Source: JBFHFS01 sp041583495 (GTDB lineage: Bacteria; Bacteroidota; Bacteroidia; Bacteroidales; Marinilabiliaceae). Taken from it: a stretch of 64,000 bases of DNA. Below are positions 36,849-46,269 of the stretch, piece by piece; the first letter of the stretch is position 1; each line of letters begins with the position of its first letter. Position numbers and translations under genes: made by a program. Below the pieces are notes generated by a model that did no database searches, had not been told where the DNA came from, and worked only from the letters and a program-made list of their open reading frames with translations. The stretch covers positions 81,299 to 145,298 of the forward strand of contig JBFHFS010000005.1 in the NCBI GenBank assembly GCA_041583495.1, written 5' to 3'.

Positions 36849-37703
36849 ATGAATTTCAAAAATGTAAATGTCAAATTAGTTAAGGGTATCAAGCTTTTTA
36901 TGCTGTTGTGTTTTTTTACAACAGCAATCTTAGCTTATTCCAAGGAAGAAAACCTCATTGCTATCAAAAGTAATGACACGGTCAATTCCCAAAAAGAGAA
37001 TACAGCTATCATTCCTGTCTCAAAGCTCGAAAATGACAGCTACGATTGGTGGGAGCGGCATGCCGAGGTTTTGCGGATTAAGGATTCGATTAATCCCGAA
37101 ATCGTTTTGATAGGAAATTCTATCACACATTTTTGGGGAGGGGAGCCCAAATTGAAATATGCCGATGGGAAACCACGAAAACCCAACGGTCCACAAGCAT
37201 GGAATTCGGCTTTTGGCCAGCACAGGGTTCTTAACATGGGGTTTGGCTGGGACCGTACCCAAAATGTGCTTTGGCGGATAGATCACGGAGAGTTGGACGG
37301 GATTCAACCACATTTGGTGATTATACATATTGGCACCAATAATACCAGTGAAACAAAAAATGCCCGGAAAAACAGTGCCCCCGAGATCATTGAAGGGATA
37401 AACGAAATTTGCAAAAAAGTCCGGGTTAAAGTTCCTGAAGCAAAAATTGTGTTGATGGCGATTATGCCCAGGGAACAATTGCCTGACCATCCCCGTCGTC
37501 AATTAATAAATGAGATAAACCGACTGCTTAGAATTTATGCGGAGAAACAAAATATCACCCTTGTTGATCTTGGGCCTAAAATGCTTGCACCCAATGGTTC
37601 CCTTTCCAATGAAATAGCCTTTGACTTCTGCCATCCAACTGAAAAAGGGTACCAAATTTGGGCGGATGCAATAAAACCATTTGTAAATGAATTGGATAAA
37701 TAA
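36849..37703 (+). CDS. SGNH hydrolase, PAF-acetylhydrolase-like
   Basis: 284 residues with a signal peptide (about 1-31, LFMLLCFFTTAILAYS). Block I is IVLIGNSITHFWGG; block II RVLNMGFGWDRTQNVLWRI (Gly); block III IHIGTNNTSETKN (Asn); block V FDFCHPTEKGYQIWADAI (Asp/His). This order and the WDRTQNVLWR signature match the platelet-activating-factor acetylhydrolase IB-type group, common as carbohydrate acetylesterases in Bacteroidota PULs. It is the third esterase in a row. The likely role is de-O-acetylation of the target glycan or its oligosaccharides. Confidence 0.87.
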   Translation: MNFKNVNVKLVKGIKLFMLLCFFTTAILAYSKEENLIAIKSNDTVNSQKENTAIIPVSKLENDSYDWWERHAEVLRIKDSINPEIVLIGNSITHFWGGEPKLKYADGKPRKPNGPQAWNSAFGQHRVLNMGFGWDRTQNVLWRIDHGELDGIQPHLVIIHIGTNNTSETKNARKNSAPEIIEGINEICKKVRVKVPEAKIVLMAIMPREQLPDHPRRQLINEINRLLRIYAEKQNITLVDLGPKMLAPNGSLSNEIAFDFCHPTEKGYQIWADAIKPFVNELDK

Positions 37704-37853
37704 GAAAAAAAACTTTGGAAAGATTGAATTTTTTAAGGCTTTTGGCCGGAATTGTCTTTTTTTTACAGCAGGCTTGTCCGTTGTAACGAGCACTATAACC
37801 TAACTATTTTTGGTATACTTTTTTCAAATTAAATATTTAAGACCAACCAAAAG

Positions 37854-40385
37854 ATGAGAGCCTTGCTAAAACTGAAAGTAATTATCGCCGTGGTATTTTT
37901 AAGTACAAGTACTTTTGCACAAAACTATAATGATGTATTAAAAATGAATCCCGTTGGGTACTGGCCGGCCGATGACGGCCAAGGTGAAGTGCTGCGGGAC
38001 TTGTCACCAAATAAAAACCATGCTGTTCTGCATAATCTACAATGGGAAGGAACCCTGCTTAATTTCAGAGGCTTGTTTCAATGGGCAGAAATACCAGCAA
38101 GCGAGAAGTATAACACAAGGACAGTAAGCTTTGGCGGATGGGTTTTCCTGCGCAACAAAGTACTTGGTGGTTGGAATTCTGCAGCCAAAAAAGGCCTTGG
38201 AATGACTTTTATGGGCAACGGTTATCATACATCATCGTACAGTCTTGAAACACTTGATAAAGACGAAGTGCTATTTATGAAGAGCAAATGGAGCGTATAT
38301 GGCGGTTCTCCGGAAGGAGCAAGTATACGCATCCGGCGAGAAGAAAGGGTGGATGTTTTAAGTGGTGGAAAAGATGATGCTATGGATACGGAGAGTAAAT
38401 CCGGACTGGTAGCGATGGGCAAATGGCAGCATATATTTTATACCTATGAAACCCCGGCGCAGATTGAGGGTGGGAAAGAGTGGGTTAGCCTGCAAGATGC
38501 AGATAGATTTCACAATGCAGGTACAGGAAAACTTTATGTGAACGGGGAGTTGGTCAAAAGTACAGATCGGGTTGAATTTAAACCCCGTTTGGTGCCCTTT
38601 TTAATTGGGAGTGACGCATGGTGGTGGTTGCAAGCTGTTACTTCCGGGTCCCTCGACGGTTCGGTAAGAGACTTGGTTATTTTTGACAGAGCTATAAGCC
38701 CTGAAGAAGTTTCTCAATTGTTTAAGGAGACCCTTCCGAAAGGTGAACCGCAGGTTTTCCCGATAGATGCCATTTTTGTTAATGAGGAAGCCGTTGAAGT
38801 AAAAGAATTGTTCAATCTTCCACAGGAGAGTGTTTGGGAAGTCCTCCTTCAACTAGAAAAACTGGATGTCAAATCTCTTAAGAAATATACTCCCTGGCTA
38901 AAGACCCAAAAGAATGCCGAGGCAGTTAAACTGCTACTCAAAGTGGGTGAAGTTGAAACGGTTAAAGGCTTTATTCCGGCTTATGTTAAAGTTTTTCAAG
39001 ACAAAAAACTGAGTGAAGAAAAACGCGCCGACGCGTTGCTGGCTTTGGCCGAATGCAAGGCACTTGCAACAGATGCTGCACTGGATATCATAACGGCAGA
39101 ATTAAAAACAATGCAGCCACAAATTCCTAAAATCGAAGAATATTACCGTAATGCCTTAATCAATGCAGTATTCGAACTTGATCCCCGGAATAAAATTCTG
39201 ACCAGTATCTTTGAGGGAAATGAAGCCTCATTATTTTCGCAGGGCGATGAAATGCGGGATAGTCGTCAGGATATTTCTAATAATAGAGCCTACACCTCCA
39301 GTGTAAAGTATCAGGGAGTAATCTATAGCGTTGGAACGGGAGTCGCATGGGAAGGAGTAGAACCTGTTTCTGCTAAAGAGTTTGAACAAATTGCTAAGGC
39401 AATTGAAGGTCAATACCCGGGGGTGAGGAGATGGGCTGAAGGAAAGGATTTGGCACGGGTCTATGCCACTAAAACGGGAAACAACGGCAGAATTGAAAAG
39501 TTTTATCCATTAGGCAGGAAGTTTATCTTTAATCAGGAGGATCAGAAAATGAGAGGCTGGTCAATAGCCATTGATCGTGAGGGGTATATACATTTAGCGG
39601 GGGGGATGCACAATGCTCCTGTGGAAGAAAATTTTATGCCAGGTAGTTGGGAAAGCTGGGGTATGTCCAGAGAACTTAAAGATGATAAATACCCTACTAT
39701 CCCATACTGGGTTTCGAAAAAGCCCGGTGATCTGACGAGCATGGAATTTGTCGGCCATCGTGACAATAAGCGCAATATCCCTCTGGCACTTGGGCTCAAC
39801 TACCTTAATTTTGTTCAGGATCGTAATCAGGAGCTTTATATCTATGGCCGAATCTATGTTCAAGGTTTGCAGAGCTGGGGATTGTATCGTTATGATGCGG
39901 ATACAAAAAGCTGGACAGGACTTGGTGGTTTTGCTCCTGATGTTAAAAGTGAGTTCCCGGTCTGGTCCGATCGGTTCATAACCATGGCTGCTGATTGGGT
40001 GGCATTGGCCTCCATCCGGTGGAAAAATACCCATTCGAAAAGTAAGGTTCTGATTTGGTCTCGACAACCACATTTTTATAACTTCATTCGCGGATGGGGG
40101 ATTAGATGGGACCTAAACAATCGCATGCATATACAAGTTCCACATTTTGCGTTGGATGAAAATTATAGGGATACAAATATGCAGCTCTATGCTTATTCAG
40201 ACGATGATGGTAAGACTTTTTGCGGGGCAAACGGGGAAAAACTTGCACTACCCCTTACTGCGAATCCCGGAGAAGGGAATGCCTGTCTGCGCTCTGAACA
40301 AAATCTGAAATACTGGAACCTCTGGGTTTCTCTATTAACGAAAGCTGGATATAACACTGATGGCTTAAGCCGGATAAATATTTAA
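37854..40385 (+). CDS. LamG-like domain / helical linker / BNR-type propeller protein
   Basis: 843 residues; signal peptide ends near 23 (STSTFAQ). A LamG/concanavalin-like domain covers about 30-300 (VGYWPADDGQGEVLRDLSPN, TVSFGGWVFLR, GSLDGSVRDLVIFDRAISPE). Residues about 320-460 are helical and HEAT-like (AVKLLLKVGEVETVKGFIPA). From about 470 a BNR_4-type propeller follows (GWSIAIDREGYIHLAGGMHN, NIPLALGLNYLNFVQDRNQE, NNRMHIQVPHFALDENYRDT). BNR_4 proteins include polysaccharide lyases and rhamnosidase-like enzymes, so a lyase or exo-hydrolase role is possible. No catalytic residue can be named. It ends the esterase cluster and is followed by a long spacer. Confidence 0.7.
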   Translation: MRALLKLKVIIAVVFLSTSTFAQNYNDVLKMNPVGYWPADDGQGEVLRDLSPNKNHAVLHNLQWEGTLLNFRGLFQWAEIPASEKYNTRTVSFGGWVFLRNKVLGGWNSAAKKGLGMTFMGNGYHTSSYSLETLDKDEVLFMKSKWSVYGGSPEGASIRIRREERVDVLSGGKDDAMDTESKSGLVAMGKWQHIFYTYETPAQIEGGKEWVSLQDADRFHNAGTGKLYVNGELVKSTDRVEFKPRLVPFLIGSDAWWWLQAVTSGSLDGSVRDLVIFDRAISPEEVSQLFKETLPKGEPQVFPIDAIFVNEEAVEVKELFNLPQESVWEVLLQLEKLDVKSLKKYTPWLKTQKNAEAVKLLLKVGEVETVKGFIPAYVKVFQDKKLSEEKRADALLALAECKALATDAALDIITAELKTMQPQIPKIEEYYRNALINAVFELDPRNKILTSIFEGNEASLFSQGDEMRDSRQDISNNRAYTSSVKYQGVIYSVGTGVAWEGVEPVSAKEFEQIAKAIEGQYPGVRRWAEGKDLARVYATKTGNNGRIEKFYPLGRKFIFNQEDQKMRGWSIAIDREGYIHLAGGMHNAPVEENFMPGSWESWGMSRELKDDKYPTIPYWVSKKPGDLTSMEFVGHRDNKRNIPLALGLNYLNFVQDRNQELYIYGRIYVQGLQSWGLYRYDADTKSWTGLGGFAPDVKSEFPVWSDRFITMAADWVALASIRWKNTHSKSKVLIWSRQPHFYNFIRGWGIRWDLNNRMHIQVPHFALDENYRDTNMQLYAYSDDDGKTFCGANGEKLALPLTANPGEGNACLRSEQNLKYWNLWVSLLTKAGYNTDGLSRINI

Positions 40386-40951
40386 TGGTAACAGATCGAC
40401 ATTTAAGTCTAACATCAATTCTTGGTCGAAAGTCTAATTCAAAAAGCAAGAATGAGTTCGTTTTTAATTAGATTTTGTGTTCAAAATGCTATTACTTGTA
40501 TATGGGAACAATATGGACTGGTTGGGAGGAATCCATGAGGCTGTCTGCAATGTTGAATTTGATTACGATATGTTTTGTGTAAGAAAACAGTTTTATAACC
40601 CTAATGAGAATGGGATAATAAAGTGAATCGCTTTTGAATTATAATTATGTTGTATTCAATTTTGGGTGATTTCTGGACGATCAGTTTAATCTGTACCCTC
40701 TACATAATTCCGATGTTGAAAAATAAACAAGGAAGTTGTTTTGGAGCAAAATCCGGGATCTTAAAGTTCGATGAGCCAAACTTTCTCTGGCGATAATTTT
40801 GAACCGTTAGAAATTATTGAAAGGGAAAATTGTCCAGCTCCGGGAATATGCCGGTTGTATTTTAACGCATTAAGCAGAACCGGGCAACCCCGAAAACCAA
40901 TTGGGGGTTTTATCAGATTGTATTTATATTTAGATAAAAAGGTAAAGTAAG
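40386..40951. other. Intergenic region with two short unexplained ORFs
   Basis: About 565 bases with no assigned gene. An ATG at 40486 opens 46 codons (stop 40624-40626), starting MLLLVYGNNMDWLGGIHEAV; its middle reads like part of a folded protein (VEFDYDMFCVRKQFYNP), so it may be a gene fragment. A second ORF of 59 codons runs 40771-40950 and stops one base before the sulfatase ATG. I recognise neither. Around 40886-40911 AACCCC...GGGGTT could form a weak hairpin. Confidence 0.35.
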
Positions 40952-42466
40952 ATGGATCGATTATTTTTTTTGGTAGTGTTTAGCGTAAGCATTCTTTTCT
41001 CAAGCTGTATGGGGAAAAATGAAGAAGCAACCCAAAGTAGCCCCAACATCATCTTTTTCTTAGTTGATGATATGGGCTGGCAGGACACATCCTTGCCGTT
41101 CTGGAAAGAAAAAACGCCTTTGAACCAAAAGTTTCATACCCCTAACATGGAAAAGTTGGCATCGCAAGGAATGATGTTTACCCAAGCGTATGCCAATAGT
41201 ATTTGTTCCCCTTCACGCACCAGTTTAATGACAGGGATGAATGCTGCACGCCACAAAGTAACCAATTGGACATTGCGGAAGGATCAGACCGTTGATGCTA
41301 AAGATAGTTTATTAGAATTTCCTGATTGGAACTTAAATGGGTTACAACCGGCAAACGTAGACACCATTTCAAGGACCGTTTCGGCGAATCCTTTGCCTGA
41401 AATATTGCATAAGAACGGTTATTTTACCATTCATTGTGGTAAAGCTCATTGGGGGGCAGAAGGAACCCCCGGAGCCAATCCTTTAAATTTAGGATTCGAT
41501 ATTAATATAGCAGGACATTGTGCCGGAGGGGTGGGTTCCTTTGAAGGAATTCAGGACTTTAGCGCTGCATGGCGGAATGGGGATTTAATTTGGGATGTTC
41601 CTGGGATGGGTGACTACCATGGAAAGGATATTCACCTAACCGATGCGCTTACTATTGAGGCAAAAAAGGCTATGGGTAAGGCGTTGGACAAAGGGAAACC
41701 ATTTTACCTCTATATGTCTCATTATGCAGTACATCAACCCTGGGCTCCTCATAAACCGTTTTATCAGAAATATATTGATATGGGATTGGATGAAGGTGCG
41801 GCATTGTATGCCTCAATGGTGGAAGGCATGGATAAAAGCCTGGGTGATTTAATGACTTTTCTGGAAGAAAAAGGCATAAATGATAATACCGTAATTCTTT
41901 TTATGTCGGACAATGGTGGGGTGGGAGGATCCTGTTTCCCGCTAAATAGCGGAAAAGGCTCAGCCTATGAAGGAGGTATACGTGAACCCATGATTGTGAA
42001 GTGGCCGGGAGTAGTTGAAAAAGCCTCGGTATGCAATGAATATTTGGATATAGAAGATTATTTCCCTTCTATCTTGGAGATTGCCGGGATCGAAGAATAC
42101 CAAACAAAACAGGTCGTTGATGGAAAAAGCTTTGTGCCAATGTTAAAAATGGAAGGGACCACTGCCGAGGGACGCGACTTGTTCTGGCATTTCCCAAATA
42201 AATGGGGCGGGAGTGGCCCTGGAATTGGCACAACGAGTACGATTAGAAGTGGAGACTGGAAACTGGTTTATTGGTATAAGGACCTGCATTTTGAATTGTT
42301 TAATATTCCTACAGATATTGGAGAAAAGAACAATATGGCTGATCAATACCCTGAAAAAGTAAAAGACCTGGCTGCAAAGCTGGGAAGTTTCCTGAGAGAA
42401 GTTGATGCAACACGTCCTGTTTATAAGTCATCGGGTAAACCTGTTCCATATCCGGATGAAATTTAA
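40952..42466 (+). CDS. S1-family sulfatase lipoprotein (formylglycine type)
   Basis: 504 residues; MDRLFFLVVFSVSILFSSC is a lipoprotein signal. The arylsulfatase fold starts NIIFFLVDDMGWQD, with the metal-binding Asp pair. The modification site is Cys85 in NSICSPSRTSLMTG, the C-x-P-S-R motif turned into formylglycine. Further expected parts are GKAHWGAEG, MSHYAVHQPWAPHKP and the late FMSDNGGVGG motif with metal ligands. It should remove a sulfate ester from the glycan. The Cys-type motif requires a maturation enzyme (anSME or FGE); none lies in the window. The sulfatase subfamily cannot be given by eye. Confidence 0.93.
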   Translation: MDRLFFLVVFSVSILFSSCMGKNEEATQSSPNIIFFLVDDMGWQDTSLPFWKEKTPLNQKFHTPNMEKLASQGMMFTQAYANSICSPSRTSLMTGMNAARHKVTNWTLRKDQTVDAKDSLLEFPDWNLNGLQPANVDTISRTVSANPLPEILHKNGYFTIHCGKAHWGAEGTPGANPLNLGFDINIAGHCAGGVGSFEGIQDFSAAWRNGDLIWDVPGMGDYHGKDIHLTDALTIEAKKAMGKALDKGKPFYLYMSHYAVHQPWAPHKPFYQKYIDMGLDEGAALYASMVEGMDKSLGDLMTFLEEKGINDNTVILFMSDNGGVGGSCFPLNSGKGSAYEGGIREPMIVKWPGVVEKASVCNEYLDIEDYFPSILEIAGIEEYQTKQVVDGKSFVPMLKMEGTTAEGRDLFWHFPNKWGGSGPGIGTTSTIRSGDWKLVYWYKDLHFELFNIPTDIGEKNNMADQYPEKVKDLAAKLGSFLREVDATRPVYKSSGKPVPYPDEI

Positions 42467-42552
42467 ACGAGACAGGAAAACCAATCAAACAAACTAAACA
42501 ATAACTTATTGAAGCAAATAGACAAAATAAGAATAGATAAAAAACACAAAAA

Positions 42553-43362
42553 ATGATGAGACGTTTAGATTTCTTAAAGCTGTTAGTAGCAATTTTATTT
42601 CTTTTTTCAACAGGTCTTTCTTTTGCAGGGAATGGGAATAAAGATCCCCAACCCCAAACCATTAAAGTTTTGACTATTGGCAATAGTTTTGCCAATAACG
42701 TTTGTCAGTATTTAAAGCAGATTACCGAATCAGTCGAGGGATGCGATATTGTAATTGGGAAAGCGAACCTGGGAGGCTGCTCCCTTGAGAGACATGCCGA
42801 TCTGATAAAAAAGAGTGAGCAGGATCCAACCTTTAAACCTTATGGGGGCAAGTCGTTGAAAGAATTATTACAACAAGATGATTGGGATGTTGTAACGATT
42901 CAGCAGGTAAGTCATTTAAGCTTTAAGGCTGAAACTTATCAGCCCTATGCCGATGAGATTAGTGCTTTTGTGAAAAAGTATGCACCCCACGCCAAAGTTT
43001 ATATCCATGAAACCTGGCCCTATGCCCCGGATTGTCCTCGGTTGGAAGGGTTTGGGATCACCTCTGATCAAATGTATAAAGGGTTGAAGAAAAATTACAA
43101 AGTTCTTTCAAAACGTTATAACTCTCCCATTTTGCCTTCTGGCGATGCTTTTTACCGTTCTTTCAAGAAAAATAAAGGTATCGATCTTTGGAATGAGAAG
43201 GATCGGTTTCATGCCAGTTTTAACGGCTGTTACCTTGCCGGGTGTGTTTGGTTCGGGAAATTATTTGGGCGATCTCCCAAAGAAGTAACTTTTATTCCAG
43301 ATGGGATAACCGAAGAATCGGCAAAATTCCTTCAAGCCATAGCCGAGAAAATAGATTCCTAG
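42553..43362 (+). CDS. DUF4886-type SGNH hydrolase
   Basis: 269 residues with a signal peptide (to about 25, LFLFSTGLSFAG). The first block is VLTIGNSFANNVCQYLKQI, followed by GKANLGGCSLERHADL, both typical of DUF4886, an SGNH-like hydrolase family common in PULs. The Asn-like block is DVVTIQQVSHLSF and the late block is FHASFNGCYLAGCVWF. DUF4886 proteins act or are predicted to act as esterases on glycans. The frame at 43242 overlaps its 3' end, but the start chosen for the next gene (43404) lies 41 bases downstream. Co-transcription with the preceding sulfatase (86-base gap) is likely. Confidence 0.82.
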   Translation: MMRRLDFLKLLVAILFLFSTGLSFAGNGNKDPQPQTIKVLTIGNSFANNVCQYLKQITESVEGCDIVIGKANLGGCSLERHADLIKKSEQDPTFKPYGGKSLKELLQQDDWDVVTIQQVSHLSFKAETYQPYADEISAFVKKYAPHAKVYIHETWPYAPDCPRLEGFGITSDQMYKGLKKNYKVLSKRYNSPILPSGDAFYRSFKKNKGIDLWNEKDRFHASFNGCYLAGCVWFGKLFGRSPKEVTFIPDGITEESAKFLQAIAEKIDS

Positions 43363-43403
43363 TATTATTAACCAATGAATTTCTAAAAAAAAACAATATT
43401 GGC

Positions 43404-46169
43404 ATGAGCTCATTAAATCATTTTAATTTTTCAAAATTGAATTCTGTTAGTTTTTATTCTTTATTCCTGCTGTTTTTTATCGTTTTTAATGGCTTTTCTC
43501 AAGATGAAATACGCATTGCCTGCGTGGGTAATAGTATTACCTATGGGGCAAGGATTGAAAATAGGGAGGTAAACAGTTATCCGGCCCAGTTGTCCTCCAT
43601 GTTGGGAGAAGGATATGATGTACAAAACTTTGGAAGAAATGGTGCGACATTACTAAAAAAAGGAGATTTGCCTTATTTGAAAGCAAGTGAGTATGAAAAA
43701 GCACTTGCATTTAACCCGAATTTGGTGTTTATCAAATTGGGCACCAATGACACCAAGCCTCAAAATCGCATATTCCTGGACTCTGATTATATCAAGGATT
43801 ATAAAGCCCTGATAGCCTCATTTAAAAGCTTGCCTTCAGAACCACAAGTTGTCCTTTTGGTGCCGGTTCCTGTATTCTCGGCTGATACCACCGGGATTAC
43901 CAACATTGTTCTTACGGAAAAGATAATTCCAATGGTACGGCAGGTTGCTTACGAGACCGGTTGTGAGGTCGTGAATTTATATAACCTGTTGATAGAATCT
44001 CCTGAGTTGTTTCCTGATAAAGTGCACCCAAATGTTGAAGGTGCAAAGGTGATTGCCGGTAGATTGTGTGAGTTTATTAAATTGAATACAGAGCCTGAGT
44101 TTGATCTTTCCCGAGAGCTACCAACGGATTATACCCCATTTAATTACCATGGTTTCCAGGGCTATGACTTTACTTTCGAAGGGAAAGAGGCTAAAGTGGT
44201 AGTCCCTAAAAAAGCAGCTCCGGGTCATCCTTGGATTTGGCGTACCCGTTACTGGGGACATGAGCCGCAGGTTGAAATAGCGTTATTGGAAAGGGGCTTT
44301 CATGTGGTTTATTGTGATGTGTATGAGTCGTTTTTAAATAAAGAAGGCCTTTCGGTTTGGGATGATTTTTATCAATTCCTTACCAAGGCAGGTCTGTCAT
44401 ATAAATCGGTTATGGAAGGCATGAGCAGGGGAGGTATTTATATTTATCGTTGGGCTGCCTTTCACCCCGATCGGGTTTCTGCTGTTTATGCTGATGCACC
44501 TATGTTGGACATCAAATTGTATTCGAAAGGCAAAGAACATAATTTCCCTTCTAAGTGGGATTCTTTTAAAACGGCATTCAACTTCAATACAGAAGAAGCA
44601 CTTGCGTTTAAAGGAAATCCGCTTGACTTAACAGAAAAAATTGCCAAAGGGGGGTTCCCGATGTTGCATGTGGTAGGTGATGCAGATGAAGTGGTCCCTG
44701 TTTCGGATCATACTGCATTGTTCGAACAAAAAATCAAGAATGCGGGAGGCTCCATTCGGGTAATACATAAGCCCGGGGTAAATCATCATCCTCACAGCCT
44801 GTCCAACCCACAACCAATCGTCGATTTTATTTTGATGGCTAATAGTCTAAACAATAAAACACAGACTAAAATTCAAATTCAGGCTTACAAAAATGATATT
44901 TGTCTGCCTTCTAAATTATATATGTTGTCAGAGATTCAAAATGATATTTTTGTTGAACCTTTAATAAAGAGGTGGAGGCCATATAATGATGTAGTGCGAT
45001 TTGCAGGCACCGCACAGTTTCAAAGAAGACTGCAACGAGTGGCCAGTATTCACTCACCAATAGATTCGTCAACCGTATCCCTCAGTCTGATTAATCAGGA
45101 TAATTTTGACACTGTTAAAACAATTTCGTCTACCATTATGGTAGGAAAACAAGGAGTAGGCTCTGAATCTATTGCGGTTTCTATAATTGGAGACAGCTTC
45201 ACAAATGGAGCTTTCTTTAAAGATGCTTTATTCGAAAAGGGATATGTGCCAAACCTTAAAATGGTAGGGCTGCGCGATGTCTTAGGTTATTCAGGGCAAT
45301 TTGATGAAGGTCGTGGTGGTTGGACATTGGGACAATATTTTTCAGTAACAAATGGCCGAACACAGGCCTATAATGGATTTTGGCAGCCTGGGGAAAACTA
45401 TAAATACTGGGGAGCTACTGATTTTTGGAAACTGGCAAATGCCATTCGTTTAAATCCTGATAAAGGATGGTCTTTTGGAGAAAAGTACAACGCAAGTCGG
45501 TATGAAACGAGATCTGTCTGGTTCGATGAAAAATCAGGGCTTAAGAGAAATCCTCAGAAGGATGATGTTATGTATAACAATTCATTAGAGCAATATGTCA
45601 GGTACAATGGTAAAAAGTGGATTGAAGTAAATTACAAAGATTTTTTATGGTCCTTTGATTACGGGAAATACCTTTCAATGTGGGAGTTGGAGGATCCTTT
45701 GATATTGTCCGAATTCCTGGGGTTAAATGATTTTAGAGGTGCGGCAGATCCTTCCCTTATTGATTTCTCAAAATGGAATGCACAAATCGAAATCATGGCG
45801 GCATCCTACCTGGAGGCTGTGCCCTCGGGTAAATTCGTATTAATGATACCTGCTTCAACATGTGGTAGTTTGGATAACGATGCCGGCTTTTTTACAACAA
45901 AGCAAAACGCTTGCATGTGGGAGCTTCGAAGGAATATAATTGAAAATTTTGACGATAGAGAAGCCGAAAGTATTTACATCATAGATGCCGGAATTGCCAT
46001 TGATAATTTGGACGGTTTTCGTTTTACAAACGACCCAAATTATACCAGGCCATATTCTGAATATACAGGAATGGACAAGATTTCCGTTCAAACAGCGTCT
46101 CCTCATCCATTCCCAAATTATCCAAATATGGGCGTGTCGTTGGCGGCATTTATCCAGAGGAATAGATGA
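43404..46169 (+). CDS. Three-domain esterase: SGNH - alpha/beta-hydrolase - SGNH
   Basis: 921 residues from the ATG at 43404. The open frame extends back to 43242, but that start would overlap the previous gene and put 54 residues before the signal peptide (SFYSLFLLFFIVFNGFSQ). Domain 1 (about 35-225) is SGNH: Ser44 in CVGNSITYG, LGTNDTKP (Asn), DKVHPNVEG (Asp/His). Domain 2 (about 240-475) is an alpha/beta-hydrolase: Ser341 in EGMSRGGIYIY, GDADEVVP (Asp), NHHPHSL (His). Domain 3 (about 590-920) is a second, divergent SGNH: Ser598 in IIGDSFTNGAF, with a SPHPFPN-type late block. It joins three deacylase-type modules in one chain. Domains 1-2 are close paralogues of those in the next gene. Confidence 0.85.
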   Translation: MSSLNHFNFSKLNSVSFYSLFLLFFIVFNGFSQDEIRIACVGNSITYGARIENREVNSYPAQLSSMLGEGYDVQNFGRNGATLLKKGDLPYLKASEYEKALAFNPNLVFIKLGTNDTKPQNRIFLDSDYIKDYKALIASFKSLPSEPQVVLLVPVPVFSADTTGITNIVLTEKIIPMVRQVAYETGCEVVNLYNLLIESPELFPDKVHPNVEGAKVIAGRLCEFIKLNTEPEFDLSRELPTDYTPFNYHGFQGYDFTFEGKEAKVVVPKKAAPGHPWIWRTRYWGHEPQVEIALLERGFHVVYCDVYESFLNKEGLSVWDDFYQFLTKAGLSYKSVMEGMSRGGIYIYRWAAFHPDRVSAVYADAPMLDIKLYSKGKEHNFPSKWDSFKTAFNFNTEEALAFKGNPLDLTEKIAKGGFPMLHVVGDADEVVPVSDHTALFEQKIKNAGGSIRVIHKPGVNHHPHSLSNPQPIVDFILMANSLNNKTQTKIQIQAYKNDICLPSKLYMLSEIQNDIFVEPLIKRWRPYNDVVRFAGTAQFQRRLQRVASIHSPIDSSTVSLSLINQDNFDTVKTISSTIMVGKQGVGSESIAVSIIGDSFTNGAFFKDALFEKGYVPNLKMVGLRDVLGYSGQFDEGRGGWTLGQYFSVTNGRTQAYNGFWQPGENYKYWGATDFWKLANAIRLNPDKGWSFGEKYNASRYETRSVWFDEKSGLKRNPQKDDVMYNNSLEQYVRYNGKKWIEVNYKDFLWSFDYGKYLSMWELEDPLILSEFLGLNDFRGAADPSLIDFSKWNAQIEIMAASYLEAVPSGKFVLMIPASTCGSLDNDAGFFTTKQNACMWELRRNIIENFDDREAESIYIIDAGIAIDNLDGFRFTNDPNYTRPYSEYTGMDKISVQTASPHPFPNYPNMGVSLAAFIQRNR

Positions 46170-46269
46170 TAAGCAAAGGGTTTGTTGAAACGAAAATTCG
46201 TTATCATAATCTGTTCCTTTGTTTAATTTGGAATTAAAAACGAACCAAGAATTATTAAAACGAGAAAAC

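Noticed and set aside
43242..43403. N-terminal extension of the SGNH-ABH-SGNH frame
   Set aside because: It overlaps the end of the DUF4886 gene and precedes the signal peptide; the ATG at 43404 gives a normal secreted protein start.
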